Shown here piece by piece: positions 26,206 through 34,519 of a stretch of DNA of 64,000 bases. Both the position numbers and the translations under genes were made by a program. The notes beneath the pieces were generated by a model that was given only the letters and a program-made list of their open reading frames with translations, was not told the origin of the DNA and did no database searches. This stretch comes from Paenibacillus durus (GTDB lineage Bacteria > Bacillota > Bacilli > Paenibacillales > Paenibacillaceae): NCBI RefSeq assembly GCF_000756615.1, contig NZ_CP009288.1, positions 496,001 to 560,000 on the forward strand, given 5' to 3'. Every line of letters begins with the position of its first letter. Within the stretch, counting starts at the first letter, position 1.

Positions 26206-26637
26206 TCATAGAGGAAAATCCTCCATCAGAGTTTTTAATACGTGCAGGTTATTGTTTACTTCGCGTTGGATATTCCCTTTTAGCAGCTTAAGCAGAATAC
26301 CGTTGACACCGGAAGGTCTCATGATGATATGATTGGCAAGTATGGTTTTATTTTCAAATGTTTTAAGCTCATATTTAGAGTCGTAATCAAATCTGCCGCC
26401 GGCTGCTTGCAAATGGAGGAATTGGTCTGTCCGAGCCTCAATGACCGTAACGGTTTCTATTTCTTGCGAGTGGACTAAATCTCTTGTCAATCTATAGGTA
26501 TCTTTACGATCTCCCGTCGGCTCAACGGTCATGACAGCATAATTCCAAGATGAAAAGTTCTCCACATTTCTTAAAAATTCATAAACCCGTGCCACAGTGC
26601 AGTCAATGATTAACTCATTGCTAAATGAAATATCCAT
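26206..26637 (-). CDS. SRPBCC (START-like) family protein
   Basis: The 143-residue product has the helix-grip pattern of polyketide-cyclase/SRPBCC proteins: an N-terminal strand with CTVARVYEFLRNVENFSSWN, alternating strands, and a long C-terminal helix (LLKLLKGNIQREVNNNLHVL). Such proteins bind a small hydrophobic ligand. GGAGGAGAG six bases upstream fixes the ATG at 26637. A promoter with an operator in its spacer lies just upstream, overlapping the 3' end of the MFS gene. Confidence 0.8.
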   Translation of the reverse strand: MDISFSNELIIDCTVARVYEFLRNVENFSSWNYAVMTVEPTGDRKDTYRLTRDLVHSQEIETVTVIEARTDQFLHLQAAGGRFDYDSKYELKTFENKTILANHIIMRPSGVNGILLKLLKGNIQREVNNNLHVLKTLMEDFPL

Positions 26638-26657
26638 TGTTGTTCTCTCCTCCAAAT

Positions 26658-26711
26658 TAGATGATACATCATTTATATGTTTAGAATAGATGATGTGTCA
26701 TCTATTGTCAA
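26658..26711 (-). promoter_or_regulatory. Promoter of the SRPBCC gene with two copies of a palindromic operator
   Basis: Read on the minus strand, TTGACA (26711-26706), a 17-base spacer and TATTCT (26688-26683) form a good promoter. The palindrome with arms TAGATGA and TCATCTA (26687-26704) fills the spacer exactly. A second, near-identical copy (26658-26675) lies in the leader. Repression by a factor encoded elsewhere is the simplest reading; no adjacent regulator gene is seen. Confidence 0.65.
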
Positions 26712-27891
26712 GAACAAATCTGCTGCGCAAAGCAGGGATACATGACCAAGTGGTTATAGCCGAAAGGAATAATATCATAATTAATATCAAACACAAGACT
26801 GCAAATGATTTTGTATACTCAGCCAGCAGTTGGCCGAGACTAGCTCCAACGAATGCGCAAAATGCATTTATGGCAAGAGCGCTCCCTCTAGATTCTCCTC
26901 CCAGCTGACCAATTACAACAATGATACTCGGATTTGCTATTGAAATACCTGTAACAAAGATAATACTCGCAATAACCAATGGAATTAGTGATCCGGATAA
27001 GGCTTCAACTCCTAAGCCAATTCCAGCAGTCGCCAATCCGGCGATAAAAACCCGCTTTGCTTCGAAACGTTTCAATAACGGCCCGGCAAAAAGTGACATC
27101 ACAATACCGGGTATACCTCCAATACGAATCCACATTAACCCCTGTTCATGAAGGTGGAATCGCTCCGAAACATAAGTGCCCAATCCTGAGTACATCGTCA
27201 CAAAGCTGAATAATACGGTCGCTGAGACGGCAAAAGACACTAAAAGGGAAGGGATGGTTACGAGCTTTATCGTTCGTCCAATCACATGAGAAAGCGATAA
27301 TTCAGCATGACTGAGCTCGCCTGCAGGAAGCCGATTGATGAAGAATGCGATTACTAGATAACTAATAGCTAAAATTTCGAATACACCGCTCCAACCCAGC
27401 CAATTTCCGATTGCTTGTGCATAAAGTTGACCCAAAATTCCGGACAAAAGAAAACTGCTGCTTAAGATCGAAATGGCTATAGGACGATAACGGGAGGAAA
27501 GCACATCCCCGATATAGGCAAGCGCGACTGTTGGAAAAGATGCAGCGATTAATCCTTGTATGATCCGCAATATAATCAACCATGCCAAAGTTGGACTCCA
27601 ACCGACTGCTACAGTGCTGAGTGCCAAGGTAACAAGACCGATTCCTAAAATCGTTTTTCTGTGAAAACGGTCTGAAAAAATGCCGATGATGAGATTCCCC
27701 ACAGCATATGCAAAACCATAAGCACTTCCTGCCCATATTGTTTGACCGGGACTCGCATGAAATTCACTTCCCAGTACAGGCATCAAGGGAATGGTGACAT
27801 ACAACAATGAAACTACTAAGATAGATCCCGTTCCCAGCGTGAGCACAATCCCGAAAAAATCGTAAAATTCTCTGCGATCTTTCAAAATCAT
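26698..27891 (-). CDS. MFS transporter (YbcL/Bcr-like DHA1)
   Basis: The 397-residue product has twelve predicted helices, with the MFS signature loop as IIGIFSDRFHRKTILG and a helix 4-5 region reading IIRIQGLIAASFPTVALAYI in slightly variant form. It is a paralogue of the transporter at 55427, which shares SLLYVxIPL, GNLxxGxxSDR and AASFPxVALAY. Its end overlaps the -35 region of the SRPBCC gene by a few bases. It diverges from the metallo-hydrolase at 28104 across an inverted repeat. Confidence 0.85.
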   Translation of the reverse strand: MILKDRREFYDFFGIVLTLGTGSILVVSLLYVTIPLMPVLGSEFHASPGQTIWAGSAYGFAYAVGNLIIGIFSDRFHRKTILGIGLVTLALSTVAVGWSPTLAWLIILRIIQGLIAASFPTVALAYIGDVLSSRYRPIAISILSSSFLLSGILGQLYAQAIGNWLGWSGVFEILAISYLVIAFFINRLPAGELSHAELSLSHVIGRTIKLVTIPSLLVSFAVSATVLFSFVTMYSGLGTYVSERFHLHEQGLMWIRIGGIPGIVMSLFAGPLLKRFEAKRVFIAGLATAGIGLGVEALSGSLIPLVIASIIFVTGISIANPSIIVVIGQLGGESRGSALAINAFCAFVGASLGQLLAEYTKSFAVLCLILIMILFLSAITTWSCIPALRSRFVLDNR

Positions 27892-27964
27892 CTCTCCAAT
27901 GCATATAAATTTGCTGTCGGCAGCTGCTATAACAGAATTATGTATAATTTCCTCCTCCTCGAAC

Positions 27965-28026
27965 AGAGGGCACTTTTATGTAATATGGAAACCTTAAGGT
28001 GCCCAATAAACCCAAAAGTGCCCTCT
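27965..28026. promoter_or_regulatory. Inverted repeat in the MFS / metallo-hydrolase divergent gap
   Basis: AGAGGGCACTTTT (27965-27977) is repeated in inverse as AAAAGTGCCCTCT (28014-28026), a perfect 13-base match. A third, partial copy (AAGGTGCCC) lies between them. The spacing suggests cooperative or looped binding of one regulator controlling both divergent genes. Confidence 0.5.
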
Positions 28027-28103
28027 TCCCTCGGCCTATACAATCCTGCATAATGCTCTTAACCGTTCAGAAATACAACTCTATAGCTTGGGAGGAGAGA
28101 GGT

Positions 28104-28898
28104 ATGGAGAAGTTTGTAAAAGTACATGTGATGCATACCGGAGATCTAAAATACGATCGGGCATTAGCTTTTAAGGAACTTGATGTGATTCCGCCCGTTA
28201 ATCAAAGGGGTGAAGAGTATCAAGAGTTAGTACCCGTATCCAGTTACTTAATTGAACACCCGAACGGACGAATTGTCGTCGATGCCGGATGGCATGAAGA
28301 TATTCGTACTCAGCCCAAAGAACATTTTGGCGAAGATTTGTATCAGTTTATTGAGTACAGACTTCCTGAGGGAAGTTCGGTAAGAGAGCAGCTTGCTTCA
28401 AAAAATATATCTCCTCAAGATCTGGAAGCTGTTGTTATGACACATCTGGATGAAGATCATATCAGTGGGCTTCAACTTTTAAGCGGGGCTAAGAGATTTC
28501 TTGTCAGCGAACCCGAGTGGAAGAATGTGGCAGGTTATAAAGAAAAATGGTATAAAGGAATTTCGTTCGAAGCTTTTGAACTTGAATCCATTCCTTTCGG
28601 ACCCTACAAGCTGGGAAAAGATTTATTTGGAGATGGACTCGTTTATCTCGTATTTACACCAGGACATACCGCCGGACATGTATCGGTTCTTGCGCGTGTG
28701 GAAAACGGGTGGTTATTACTCGTGTCCGACGCCGGCTATGCTGAAAGATCATGGAAAGATCTCATTTTGCCTGGCAATACAGTTGATGAACAAGACGCTT
28801 TAAAATCATTACAATGGGTTCAGCAGTTTGCGCAAAAAACGGATTGTGTAGCCGCCATTGCGAATCATGATCCGTCTGTTCGGCCGGGTTCCTATTAA
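28104..28898 (+). CDS. Metallo-beta-lactamase-fold hydrolase (AHL-lactonase-like)
   Basis: The 264-residue product has the MBL metal motif as THLDEDHISG (HxDxDH, a variant of HxHxDH), a later metal His in FTPGHTAGHVSV, an Asp in LLVSDAGYAER and a last His in ANHDPSVRP. Layout and the early VSSYLIEHPNGRIVVDAGWH match the N-acyl-homoserine-lactonase-like group, though the second His is Asp here and the substrate is not proved. GGAGGAGAGGT sets the ATG at 28104; the longer frame from 27999 runs through the inverted repeat. Confidence 0.85.
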   Translation: MEKFVKVHVMHTGDLKYDRALAFKELDVIPPVNQRGEEYQELVPVSSYLIEHPNGRIVVDAGWHEDIRTQPKEHFGEDLYQFIEYRLPEGSSVREQLASKNISPQDLEAVVMTHLDEDHISGLQLLSGAKRFLVSEPEWKNVAGYKEKWYKGISFEAFELESIPFGPYKLGKDLFGDGLVYLVFTPGHTAGHVSVLARVENGWLLLVSDAGYAERSWKDLILPGNTVDEQDALKSLQWVQQFAQKTDCVAAIANHDPSVRPGSY

Positions 28899-29026
28899 AT
28901 GCATAACCGCTGAATTGATCTTTGCTCTTATACACAAGCTTTTTTAGTAATCATTGATGAGGGGCGGGCCACCCCTCTTTTTTTGCGTTTCGTTGCAGTT
29001 GTTCCAATCGAAGGTGGTTCTGAACG

Positions 29027-29272
29027 ATGTCGTATGAACCCGATGGCCAAATCGATCGTAAAATATCAAGTTTAGGAGTTTTCGGTGGAGCAGCACTTGC
29101 AGCCGGAATAACTGGGGGGGAGCTCTTTGCTCAGGAAATGATCGGAACAGACAGTCTGGCAGGTATCCTCATCGCCTTATTCACTTGGTTCGGCTACTGG
29201 CGACTGCTTGTTGGACGACTCTCTCAACGATTCGGACGTCACTGGGGACTTACGACAGGATTCCTACAATAA
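29027..29272 (+). CDS. Small hypothetical membrane protein
   Basis: The 81-residue frame has a polar start (MSYEPDGQIDRKISSLGVFG), one clear membrane segment (about 20-57) and a basic tail (GRLSQRFGRHWG). A weak AAGG stands upstream of the ATG. I do not recognise a family. It could also be the start of a truncated larger gene, since the sequence after it holds a dispersed repeat and no coding signal. Confidence 0.35.
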   Translation: MSYEPDGQIDRKISSLGVFGGAALAAGITGGELFAQEMIGTDSLAGILIALFTWFGYWRLLVGRLSQRFGRHWGLTTGFLQ

Positions 29273-29283
29273 TTTCGCTCTAT

Positions 29284-29309
29284 TTATGATACGGTGAACC
29301 GTACCATAA
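29284..29309. repeat. Dispersed palindrome, copy 1
   Basis: Arms TTATGATACGGT and ACCGTACCATAA, with GA between, form a 26-base inverted repeat with one mismatch pair. Related copies are at 31306-31326 and 31546-31568. The rest of 29273-29515 shows no gene. Confidence 0.6.
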
Positions 29310-29515
29310 GTAGCGAGGTCGAGTGGTGCCGCTATTCACTAAAAGAAAATAGGTCACATCGTTGATGAATATGCATCTCAGGTAGAGGTGTTTTTTTCAT
29401 TACAGCAAGATTTGGAAAGTGCATTTTACGCCATTATGTTATCTTATGTTCATCAAATAATTACTGAAACGGAATGGAGGCACATAAAGAAGATTATGAT
29501 TACCATATGGCGATA

Positions 29516-30385
29516 TTAATAATCTGAGTCAATCGTTAGTTTTTTGATAGGTGCGTAGATGTGGTAGGCCGAATCAAGATTATGGATGTCATCAAAAAAT
29601 TGAATAAGTTCGATGTGAGAATCGTCAGCTTCCTGCCTGGAAATCTTCAAAAATCTTGCATAATCAGTTATGAAAACATCACCTATATCAAGGAGATCAC
29701 CAAAATATTTAAACTTGGCACAGAAGAGCTGCGGTAAATCAACGGAAAAATAAAAAGGTTTCTCTATTTGAATATCATTTGGGATCCCGAACAAGACCTT
29801 AAAGCGGGTTGAGTTGGGTTGGCAATTCGAATAAATGACATAACATGAGCCAGTTACTGTTTCATCAATGTCATTTAACAGCTTGTTTGAATGAGACCGA
29901 ATCTTCGTCTTGTAATCATCAGTTGCCAAGTCAACTTCAAAGGCTATGCCGCTCAACCGGATTGGTTTAAGCTCCGTTAGGGTAAAATCGGTGACAATAT
30001 CACCATTGATGTTTTTAATGGGTCTTTTAACGACAGATGGCACTGGACTTTGAAGTATGTTCAAATTTTTTACTCTTAGAGAGCTTGGAGCAATACCGTA
30101 TTGGCGTTTGAAAGCGCGGGTGAAAGATGATTGTGTTCCAAAGTTTAGCATGTAGGCTATATCTGTTAGTGGTAAATGATCGGTTTGAATGAATGGTAGT
30201 GATGCGTTCAATCTTCTGGATAGTATGTAGTTGTTTAAAGAACAACCCATCATGGCAGAAAAAAGTCTGTGAAAGTAATATTTGGACATGTTAAAGGTAT
30301 TAGCCACAGACTCTAGTGATAAAGACTGGTCTAAATTGTTCTCAATATGGATTAAAGAACTCTCTATGACTTCATAATGGTCCAT
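29516..30385 (-). CDS. AraC-family regulator with GyrI-like effector domain
   Basis: The 289-residue product has a two-part AraC HTH at the N-terminus (LSLESVANTFNMSKYYFHRL, and LTDIAYMLNFGTQSSFTRAF). A C-terminal region from about 125 resembles the GyrI-like/effector-binding domain of SoxS/Rob-type multidrug regulators. This order, HTH first, is typical of Rob-like proteins. GGGGG eight bases upstream fixes the ATG at 30385. It diverges from the DUF4386 gene and probably controls it. Confidence 0.85.
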   Translation of the reverse strand: MDHYEVIESSLIHIENNLDQSLSLESVANTFNMSKYYFHRLFSAMMGCSLNNYILSRRLNASLPFIQTDHLPLTDIAYMLNFGTQSSFTRAFKRQYGIAPSSLRVKNLNILQSPVPSVVKRPIKNINGDIVTDFTLTELKPIRLSGIAFEVDLATDDYKTKIRSHSNKLLNDIDETVTGSCYVIYSNCQPNSTRFKVLFGIPNDIQIEKPFYFSVDLPQLFCAKFKYFGDLLDIGDVFITDYARFLKISRQEADDSHIELIQFFDDIHNLDSAYHIYAPIKKLTIDSDY

Positions 30386-30462
30386 AATAACCCCCAATCA
30401 TTTTTTTCAGAATATTCTATGATTATTATTACAATGGTGATCAGCCAAAGGAGGTAAGGTTA

Positions 30463-31161
30463 ATGACGCAAGACAGAATAAATGGGATCATAATCGGCAT
30501 TTTTTATATTGTAGCTGCGGTCACATCAGTCATCGCTGTTATCTTATATGAGCCGGTATTGTCAGAACAATGGTATATGTCCGTGGCAAATGGATTTAAA
30601 ACAAAGGTTTTGCTCGGTGTCATTAACGATCTCTTGCTCGTTCTGACAGCAGTAGGTACAGCGGTTATGCTGTTTCCTTATCTCCGTCGTTGGAATGAAC
30701 AACTAGCACTAGGATATCTATGCTTTCGATTTATGGAAGCTGTTCTTATTGCAATAGGTGTGGTGAGTATATTAGGTTTATTGCAGCTTAGTATACATTA
30801 TGAAGCAAACAGCTTAGCAAGTGAAGAAAATCTTCACGAGATCGGTTACATGCTGCAAGCTTTCCACCGTTGGACTTCGATGTTAGGTCCCAATTTTATG
30901 CTGGGTATCAATACGACATTGTATAGCTATTTGCTTTTTAAAACAGGTTTAGTGCCAAGACCGTTAGCGCTGTTTGGTATGATTACAGCTGTACTCGTAT
31001 TCATAGCCGGTCTATTAGAAATGTTCGGTATCATAGAACCTCTCTCTGCAGCAAAAGGACTTATTGCTCTACCTGTGGGCGTTTATGAATTGAGTTTGGC
31101 AGTCTGGTTGATTGTGAAGGGATTTCACAAGCAAAACCTCGAAAAACTAAAAGCATCTTAG
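30463..31161 (+). CDS. DUF4386-family membrane protein
   Basis: The 232-residue protein has about six membrane segments, among them IIIGIFYIVAAVTSVIAVIL, VLLGVINDLLLVLTAVGTAV and LALFGMITAVLVFIAGLLEM. The order, with RFMEAVLIAIGVVSIL in the middle, is that of DUF4386, whose role is unknown. GGAGGTAAGG stands before the ATG. It is divergent from an AraC/Rob-like regulator and followed by its own terminator, so it is a one-gene unit. Confidence 0.8.
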   Translation: MTQDRINGIIIGIFYIVAAVTSVIAVILYEPVLSEQWYMSVANGFKTKVLLGVINDLLLVLTAVGTAVMLFPYLRRWNEQLALGYLCFRFMEAVLIAIGVVSILGLLQLSIHYEANSLASEENLHEIGYMLQAFHRWTSMLGPNFMLGINTTLYSYLLFKTGLVPRPLALFGMITAVLVFIAGLLEMFGIIEPLSAAKGLIALPVGVYELSLAVWLIVKGFHKQNLEKLKAS

Positions 31162-31220
31162 ATTGTTTGCCCTATTAAACAAATAGAGATAGATTAATAA
31201 AAGAGAAGTATATCCGAAGA

Positions 31221-31256
31221 AACCACTCCATTGTCAAAGGAGTGGCTTTGTCTTTA
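31221..31256 (+). terminator. Terminator after the DUF4386 gene
   Basis: CCACTCC (31223-31229) pairs with GGAGTGG (31239-31245), followed by CTTTGTCTTT. Confidence 0.75.
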
Positions 31257-31305
31257 TATACTGATGTAAATTTTATGGTCAAAATGTACTTTGTGCTTGG
31301 ATACA

Positions 31306-31326
31306 TTACGGTGAACCGTATCATAA
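31306..31326. repeat. Dispersed palindrome, copy 2
   Basis: TACGGT-GA-ACCGTA (31307-31320) followed by TCATAA repeats the core and right side of the element at 29284. Between 31256 and 31950 I see only this, copy 3, two hairpins and a cre-like site; no gene is supported. Confidence 0.6.
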
Positions 31327-31545
31327 ATAGAAGCAAGTTTTTCGTAAACACCCACACGAAACCTGGAAAGGGTGCTTTTGTTTGCATTGGGTTCAGGTTC
31401 GGCAGGTCTTCGTTAGCCTAACTTTGACTGCTTAAATTAAGCTATGTCTGAGCTAGGAGAGTCAATTTGGCTGCTCTGATTTTGTTAATTATTAACTAAT
31501 TTTGGAGTAAAGCAGGGTTAAGAAAAACTTGCCGTTACAGACAAC

Positions 31546-31568
31546 GCGGTGAACTGTATCATAAATGA
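31546..31568. repeat. Dispersed palindrome, copy 3 (diverged)
   Basis: CGGTGAACTGTATCATAAATG matches copy 2 with one change in the core that breaks one base pair. On the minus strand all three copies can encode IYDTV(H/N)R, so they might be scraps of one coding sequence rather than operators. Confidence 0.5.
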
Positions 31569-31701
31569 CGTGAATTTTTAGCTTTTCGGCTAAAAGCCCT
31601 GGATAGCCTTCTCTATGTAGGCGATGTCCAAGCAGTTTCCACATCTGGAATGACCTTAGGTACATGGAAAAACTAATTGTACATGTTTGCGACACTACAT
31701 G

Positions 31702-31744
31702 CCCCTGATTCGTCAGAAATACTGATGGATCAGGGGTTTTTCTA
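31702..31744 (+). terminator. Strong orphan terminator upstream of the PTS operon
   Basis: CCCCTGAT (31702-31709) pairs with ATCAGGGG (31729-31736), with inner CGTCA/TGATG pairing possible, and TTTTTCT follows. No intact gene ends before it, so it belongs to a lost gene or insulates the PTS promoter. Confidence 0.75.
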
Positions 31745-31841
31745 TGTAATTTTGGTTTGTGTTTCTTATCCATTTAATCTTTGCGCCTGCCCGCTTGGAG
31801 AACCACGGGAATTTTCCCTTACATCTGATACTTTTCCCGGT

Positions 31842-31860
31842 TTGACAAGCGCTTTCCTAA
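31842..31860 (+). promoter_or_regulatory. cre-like box upstream of the mannose-family PTS
   Basis: GACAAGCGCTTTCC matches the right half and centre of the catabolite-responsive element (core AAGCGCTT). TTGACA overlaps it and may be the -35, but I find no convincing -10 at the right distance. CcpA-type control of a PTS operon is expected. Confidence 0.45.
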
Positions 31861-31950
31861 CTTCCTCCAAACGTATTGTTAGCGTTTTCTCATGGTGATA
31901 TCCTCTGTTCATGGCCATAAAGAAAACACTTACAAAAGGAGATTAGAGAT

Positions 31951-32427
31951 ATGGGTATCGTACTGGCGCGAATTGATCAACGTTTGATTCATGGAATTGT
32001 GGTGACTCAATGGGCAGGACATACAAGAGCCAAACGGTTGATGGTAGTGGATGATGTTGCGAGTAAAGATGAAGTCCAAAAAACAGCGATGCGTATGAGC
32101 AAGCCTGCCGGAACCGGGATGTCGATCATTGATACGGATACGGCCATTACCAACTTCAGAGCCGGAAAATATGACGATCATAATGTTTTGCTGGTTGTCC
32201 GGGAACCTGAAACGCTGCTGAAGCTTACTGCGGGCGGCGTTCACATTCCGAAAGTCAATGTCGGGATCATTTTTGACGGTGAAGGTAAAACAACGGTAAA
32301 GAAGATGGTTTCGGTAAATGAAAAGGAAGTAGCCGATTTAAAAGCTTTAAAAGAAAAAGGAATTCCAGTCACCTTTCACTTTGTGCCGGGAGATGCCGAA
32401 GAACCACTGGAAACCTATATCAAATAA
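31951..32427 (+). CDS. PTS mannose/fructose/sorbose-family IIB component
   Basis: The 158-residue product has the IIB_man start ARIDQRLIHGIVVTQWAGH with the phosphoryl-accepting His14, then VVDDVASKDEVQK and NVGIIFDGEGKT. It takes phosphate from IIA and passes it to the incoming sugar at IIC/IID. AAAGGAG precedes the ATG. It is the first gene of the operon IIB-IIC-IID-IIA-glucosidase and stands 22 bases before IIC. The order, with IIA last and separate from IIB, is seen in several Bacillota. Confidence 0.9.
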   Translation: MGIVLARIDQRLIHGIVVTQWAGHTRAKRLMVVDDVASKDEVQKTAMRMSKPAGTGMSIIDTDTAITNFRAGKYDDHNVLLVVREPETLLKLTAGGVHIPKVNVGIIFDGEGKTTVKKMVSVNEKEVADLKALKEKGIPVTFHFVPGDAEEPLETYIK

Positions 32428-32449
32428 CCAAGCAGGAAGAGGATAAAAC

Positions 32450-33253
32450 ATGGAGATTATACAAGCGATACTCATTGTTGCATTAGCTTTCTGGATGGTT
32501 CTAGACCAGCAGGGTTTTGTTATCACTACCTGGTTCCCATCCATTATCGGAATGATTGCCGGACTTATTATGGGCGATGTCCCTACGGCCATGGTCATAG
32601 CCGGGACCTTTCAATTGATGGCCCTGGGGGTAGCCAATATAGGCGGATCCTCGGTGCCCAATTACGGTCTTGCGACACTTGTCGGGATTTATGTAGCCCT
32701 CCGCACAACCAGTGATATTGAACATGCGAAAGCCATTGCCCTTGCGGTCGGGGTACCTGTCGGAATGCTTGGCATTCAATTGGATGTTCTGGGCAAGATC
32801 CTCAATTCCTATGTGTCTCATGCGGCTCAAAAAGCGCTGAACGAAGGAAAATTCGCCAAAATGAATCGTATTTTTTGGATCGGCCCCCTTATTTTTGGTT
32901 TAACCACAGCGATTCCAACCTTACTTTGTGTGATATTCGGGGATAAAATCGTAAGGTTGCTGCTCGATGTTGTACCGAAATGGTTTACAGACGGATTATC
33001 CATAGCCGGATCTATGCTGCCGGTAGTCGGGATTGCATTATTGCTTCAGTATATGCCAGTCAAGAAATACCTGACGATGCTCTTGATTGGCTTTGTGATT
33101 TCCGCGTATCTGGGCTTACCGATCTTGGGAATTGCCATTTTAGGCTTCGCCTTTGCCTATTATTTCTTCACACAAAAAATGAGCGGTACACCCGCAGCGG
33201 CTGGAGCAGGGACCGGCAATACCTCAGTTGAAGGAGACGAATTCGATGAGTAA
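32450..33253 (+). CDS. PTS mannose-family IIC component
   Basis: The 267-residue membrane protein matches the EII-Sor family: IIQAILIVALAFWMVLDQQG, then TWFPSIIGMIAGLIMGDVPT and VAGTFQLMALGVANIGGSSV in near-consensus form. It forms the translocation channel together with IID. Its last eight bases overlap the IID start, so the two should be made in step. Confidence 0.9.
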   Translation: MEIIQAILIVALAFWMVLDQQGFVITTWFPSIIGMIAGLIMGDVPTAMVIAGTFQLMALGVANIGGSSVPNYGLATLVGIYVALRTTSDIEHAKAIALAVGVPVGMLGIQLDVLGKILNSYVSHAAQKALNEGKFAKMNRIFWIGPLIFGLTTAIPTLLCVIFGDKIVRLLLDVVPKWFTDGLSIAGSMLPVVGIALLLQYMPVKKYLTMLLIGFVISAYLGLPILGIAILGFAFAYYFFTQKMSGTPAAAGAGTGNTSVEGDEFDE

Positions 33254-34064
33254 TACAGAGCCGGCAACAAATCAGGTAACGAAAAGAGACATTCGGTCGG
33301 CGGCTATCCGGTATATGTTCATGGCCTGCAACACCTTTAATTACGAGAACCAGCAGGCTCCGGCGGTTGTGTTTGGACTGAACAAGGTTTTACGCAAAAT
33401 CCATAAAAATGATGAGGATTATAAAGCATCTTTAAATAATCATTTCAATTACTTCAATACTACCACCTGGATGGCCAATCTCCTGTTGGGGGCCTCGGTG
33501 GCGATGGAACAGAAAGATGGCATCAAATCCAAAGAGGCGGTTCAAGCCTTCAAAACAGGGATGATGGGACCGCTTGCCGGTGTTGGAGATACGCTTGTTT
33601 GGGTACTGTACCCGACCATTATGGGGTCAATTGCCGGATATATGGGCTTACAGGGAAATCCGACCGGTGCGATTATTTGGCTGCTGCTCAACATTGTCTT
33701 TTTCTTTTTCCGGATTAAATTGTTCGATGTGGGCCACACCTCCGGATTGAAATTAATCACGGCCCTTGGAGACAGATTAAATGTCTTTACTGAAGCCGCC
33801 TCCATCATGGGGTTAACCGTAGTTGGCGCATTAATTCCAGCCGTTGTAAAAATGAATGTTCAGCTTAAATATCAAGCGGGGGAAGTCACGCTACCCATTC
33901 AAACGGAGATCTTGGACAAAATTATGCCTGCCTTGCTACCGGCTGCTTTAACCATTGTCGTCTATAAATTGATCGGATCGAAGAAGCTAAGCCTCACAAG
34001 CATCATATTTTTGATCATTGGTTTAGCGTTAGTCTGCTCTTACTTTGGAATTTTGGGTGTTTAA
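33246..34064 (+). CDS. PTS mannose-family IID component
   Basis: The 272-residue product has the EIID-AGA pattern: FNYENQQAPAVVFGLNKVLR, TWMANLLLGASVAMEQKDGI, FKTGMMGPLAGVGDTLVWVL and membrane helices at the C-terminus. AAGGAG sets the ATG at 33246 inside the end of IIC. It completes the membrane part of the sugar transporter. Confidence 0.9.
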   Translation: MSNTEPATNQVTKRDIRSAAIRYMFMACNTFNYENQQAPAVVFGLNKVLRKIHKNDEDYKASLNNHFNYFNTTTWMANLLLGASVAMEQKDGIKSKEAVQAFKTGMMGPLAGVGDTLVWVLYPTIMGSIAGYMGLQGNPTGAIIWLLLNIVFFFFRIKLFDVGHTSGLKLITALGDRLNVFTEAASIMGLTVVGALIPAVVKMNVQLKYQAGEVTLPIQTEILDKIMPALLPAALTIVVYKLIGSKKLSLTSIIFLIIGLALVCSYFGILGV

Positions 34065-34095
34065 TTGATAAAGAAAGAGGAAGGAAACGAAACGT

Positions 34096-34518
34096 ATGCG
34101 AAAAATTATCATAGCCAGCCACGATCGAATGGCGGAAGGCGTAAAAGAAACTTTGAATTATATCACTAAAGGTATCGGTAATGTTCATGCCCTTTCAGCA
34201 TATCTGACCAACACACCGGTTAAGGAGGAAGTCAAGGGATTGCTGGAGGATGTAGGAGAAGATGATGAAGTAGTGGTGTTCACGGACCTGCTCGGGGGAT
34301 CGGTGAATCAGGCATTTGCAGCGTATTTAAGCCGTCCGCATTTTCATATCATAGCAGGAATAAATTTGCCGGTTATCATTGCGGTACTGGTGCAGCCGGA
34401 GGATGAATATTTAACAGCGGATCAAATTCTTAATGCCGTGAATGAAGCAAGGCAGCAGTTAGTATATGTGAATGACTTCGTTGCCAATATGCCGAAAGAT
34501 GATGAAGAAGATGAATAA
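34096..34518 (+). CDS. PTS mannose-family IIA component
   Basis: The 140-residue product has the EIIA-man start RKIIIASHDRMAEGVKETLN with the active His9, and VVVFTDLLGGSVNQAFAAYL. It accepts phosphate from HPr and gives it to IIB. GAGGAAGG stands before the ATG. The stop lies one base before the chosen start of the glucosidase gene, so the enzyme and the transporter are co-expressed. Confidence 0.9.
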   Translation: MRKIIIASHDRMAEGVKETLNYITKGIGNVHALSAYLTNTPVKEEVKGLLEDVGEDDEVVVFTDLLGGSVNQAFAAYLSRPHFHIIAGINLPVIIAVLVQPEDEYLTADQILNAVNEARQQLVYVNDFVANMPKDDEEDE

Positions 34519-34519
34519 T

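Noticed and set aside
31492..31773. 93-codon minus-strand frame in the gap before the PTS operon
   Set aside because: It runs through a strong terminator hairpin and a dispersed palindrome, and has no ribosome site or recognisable domain.
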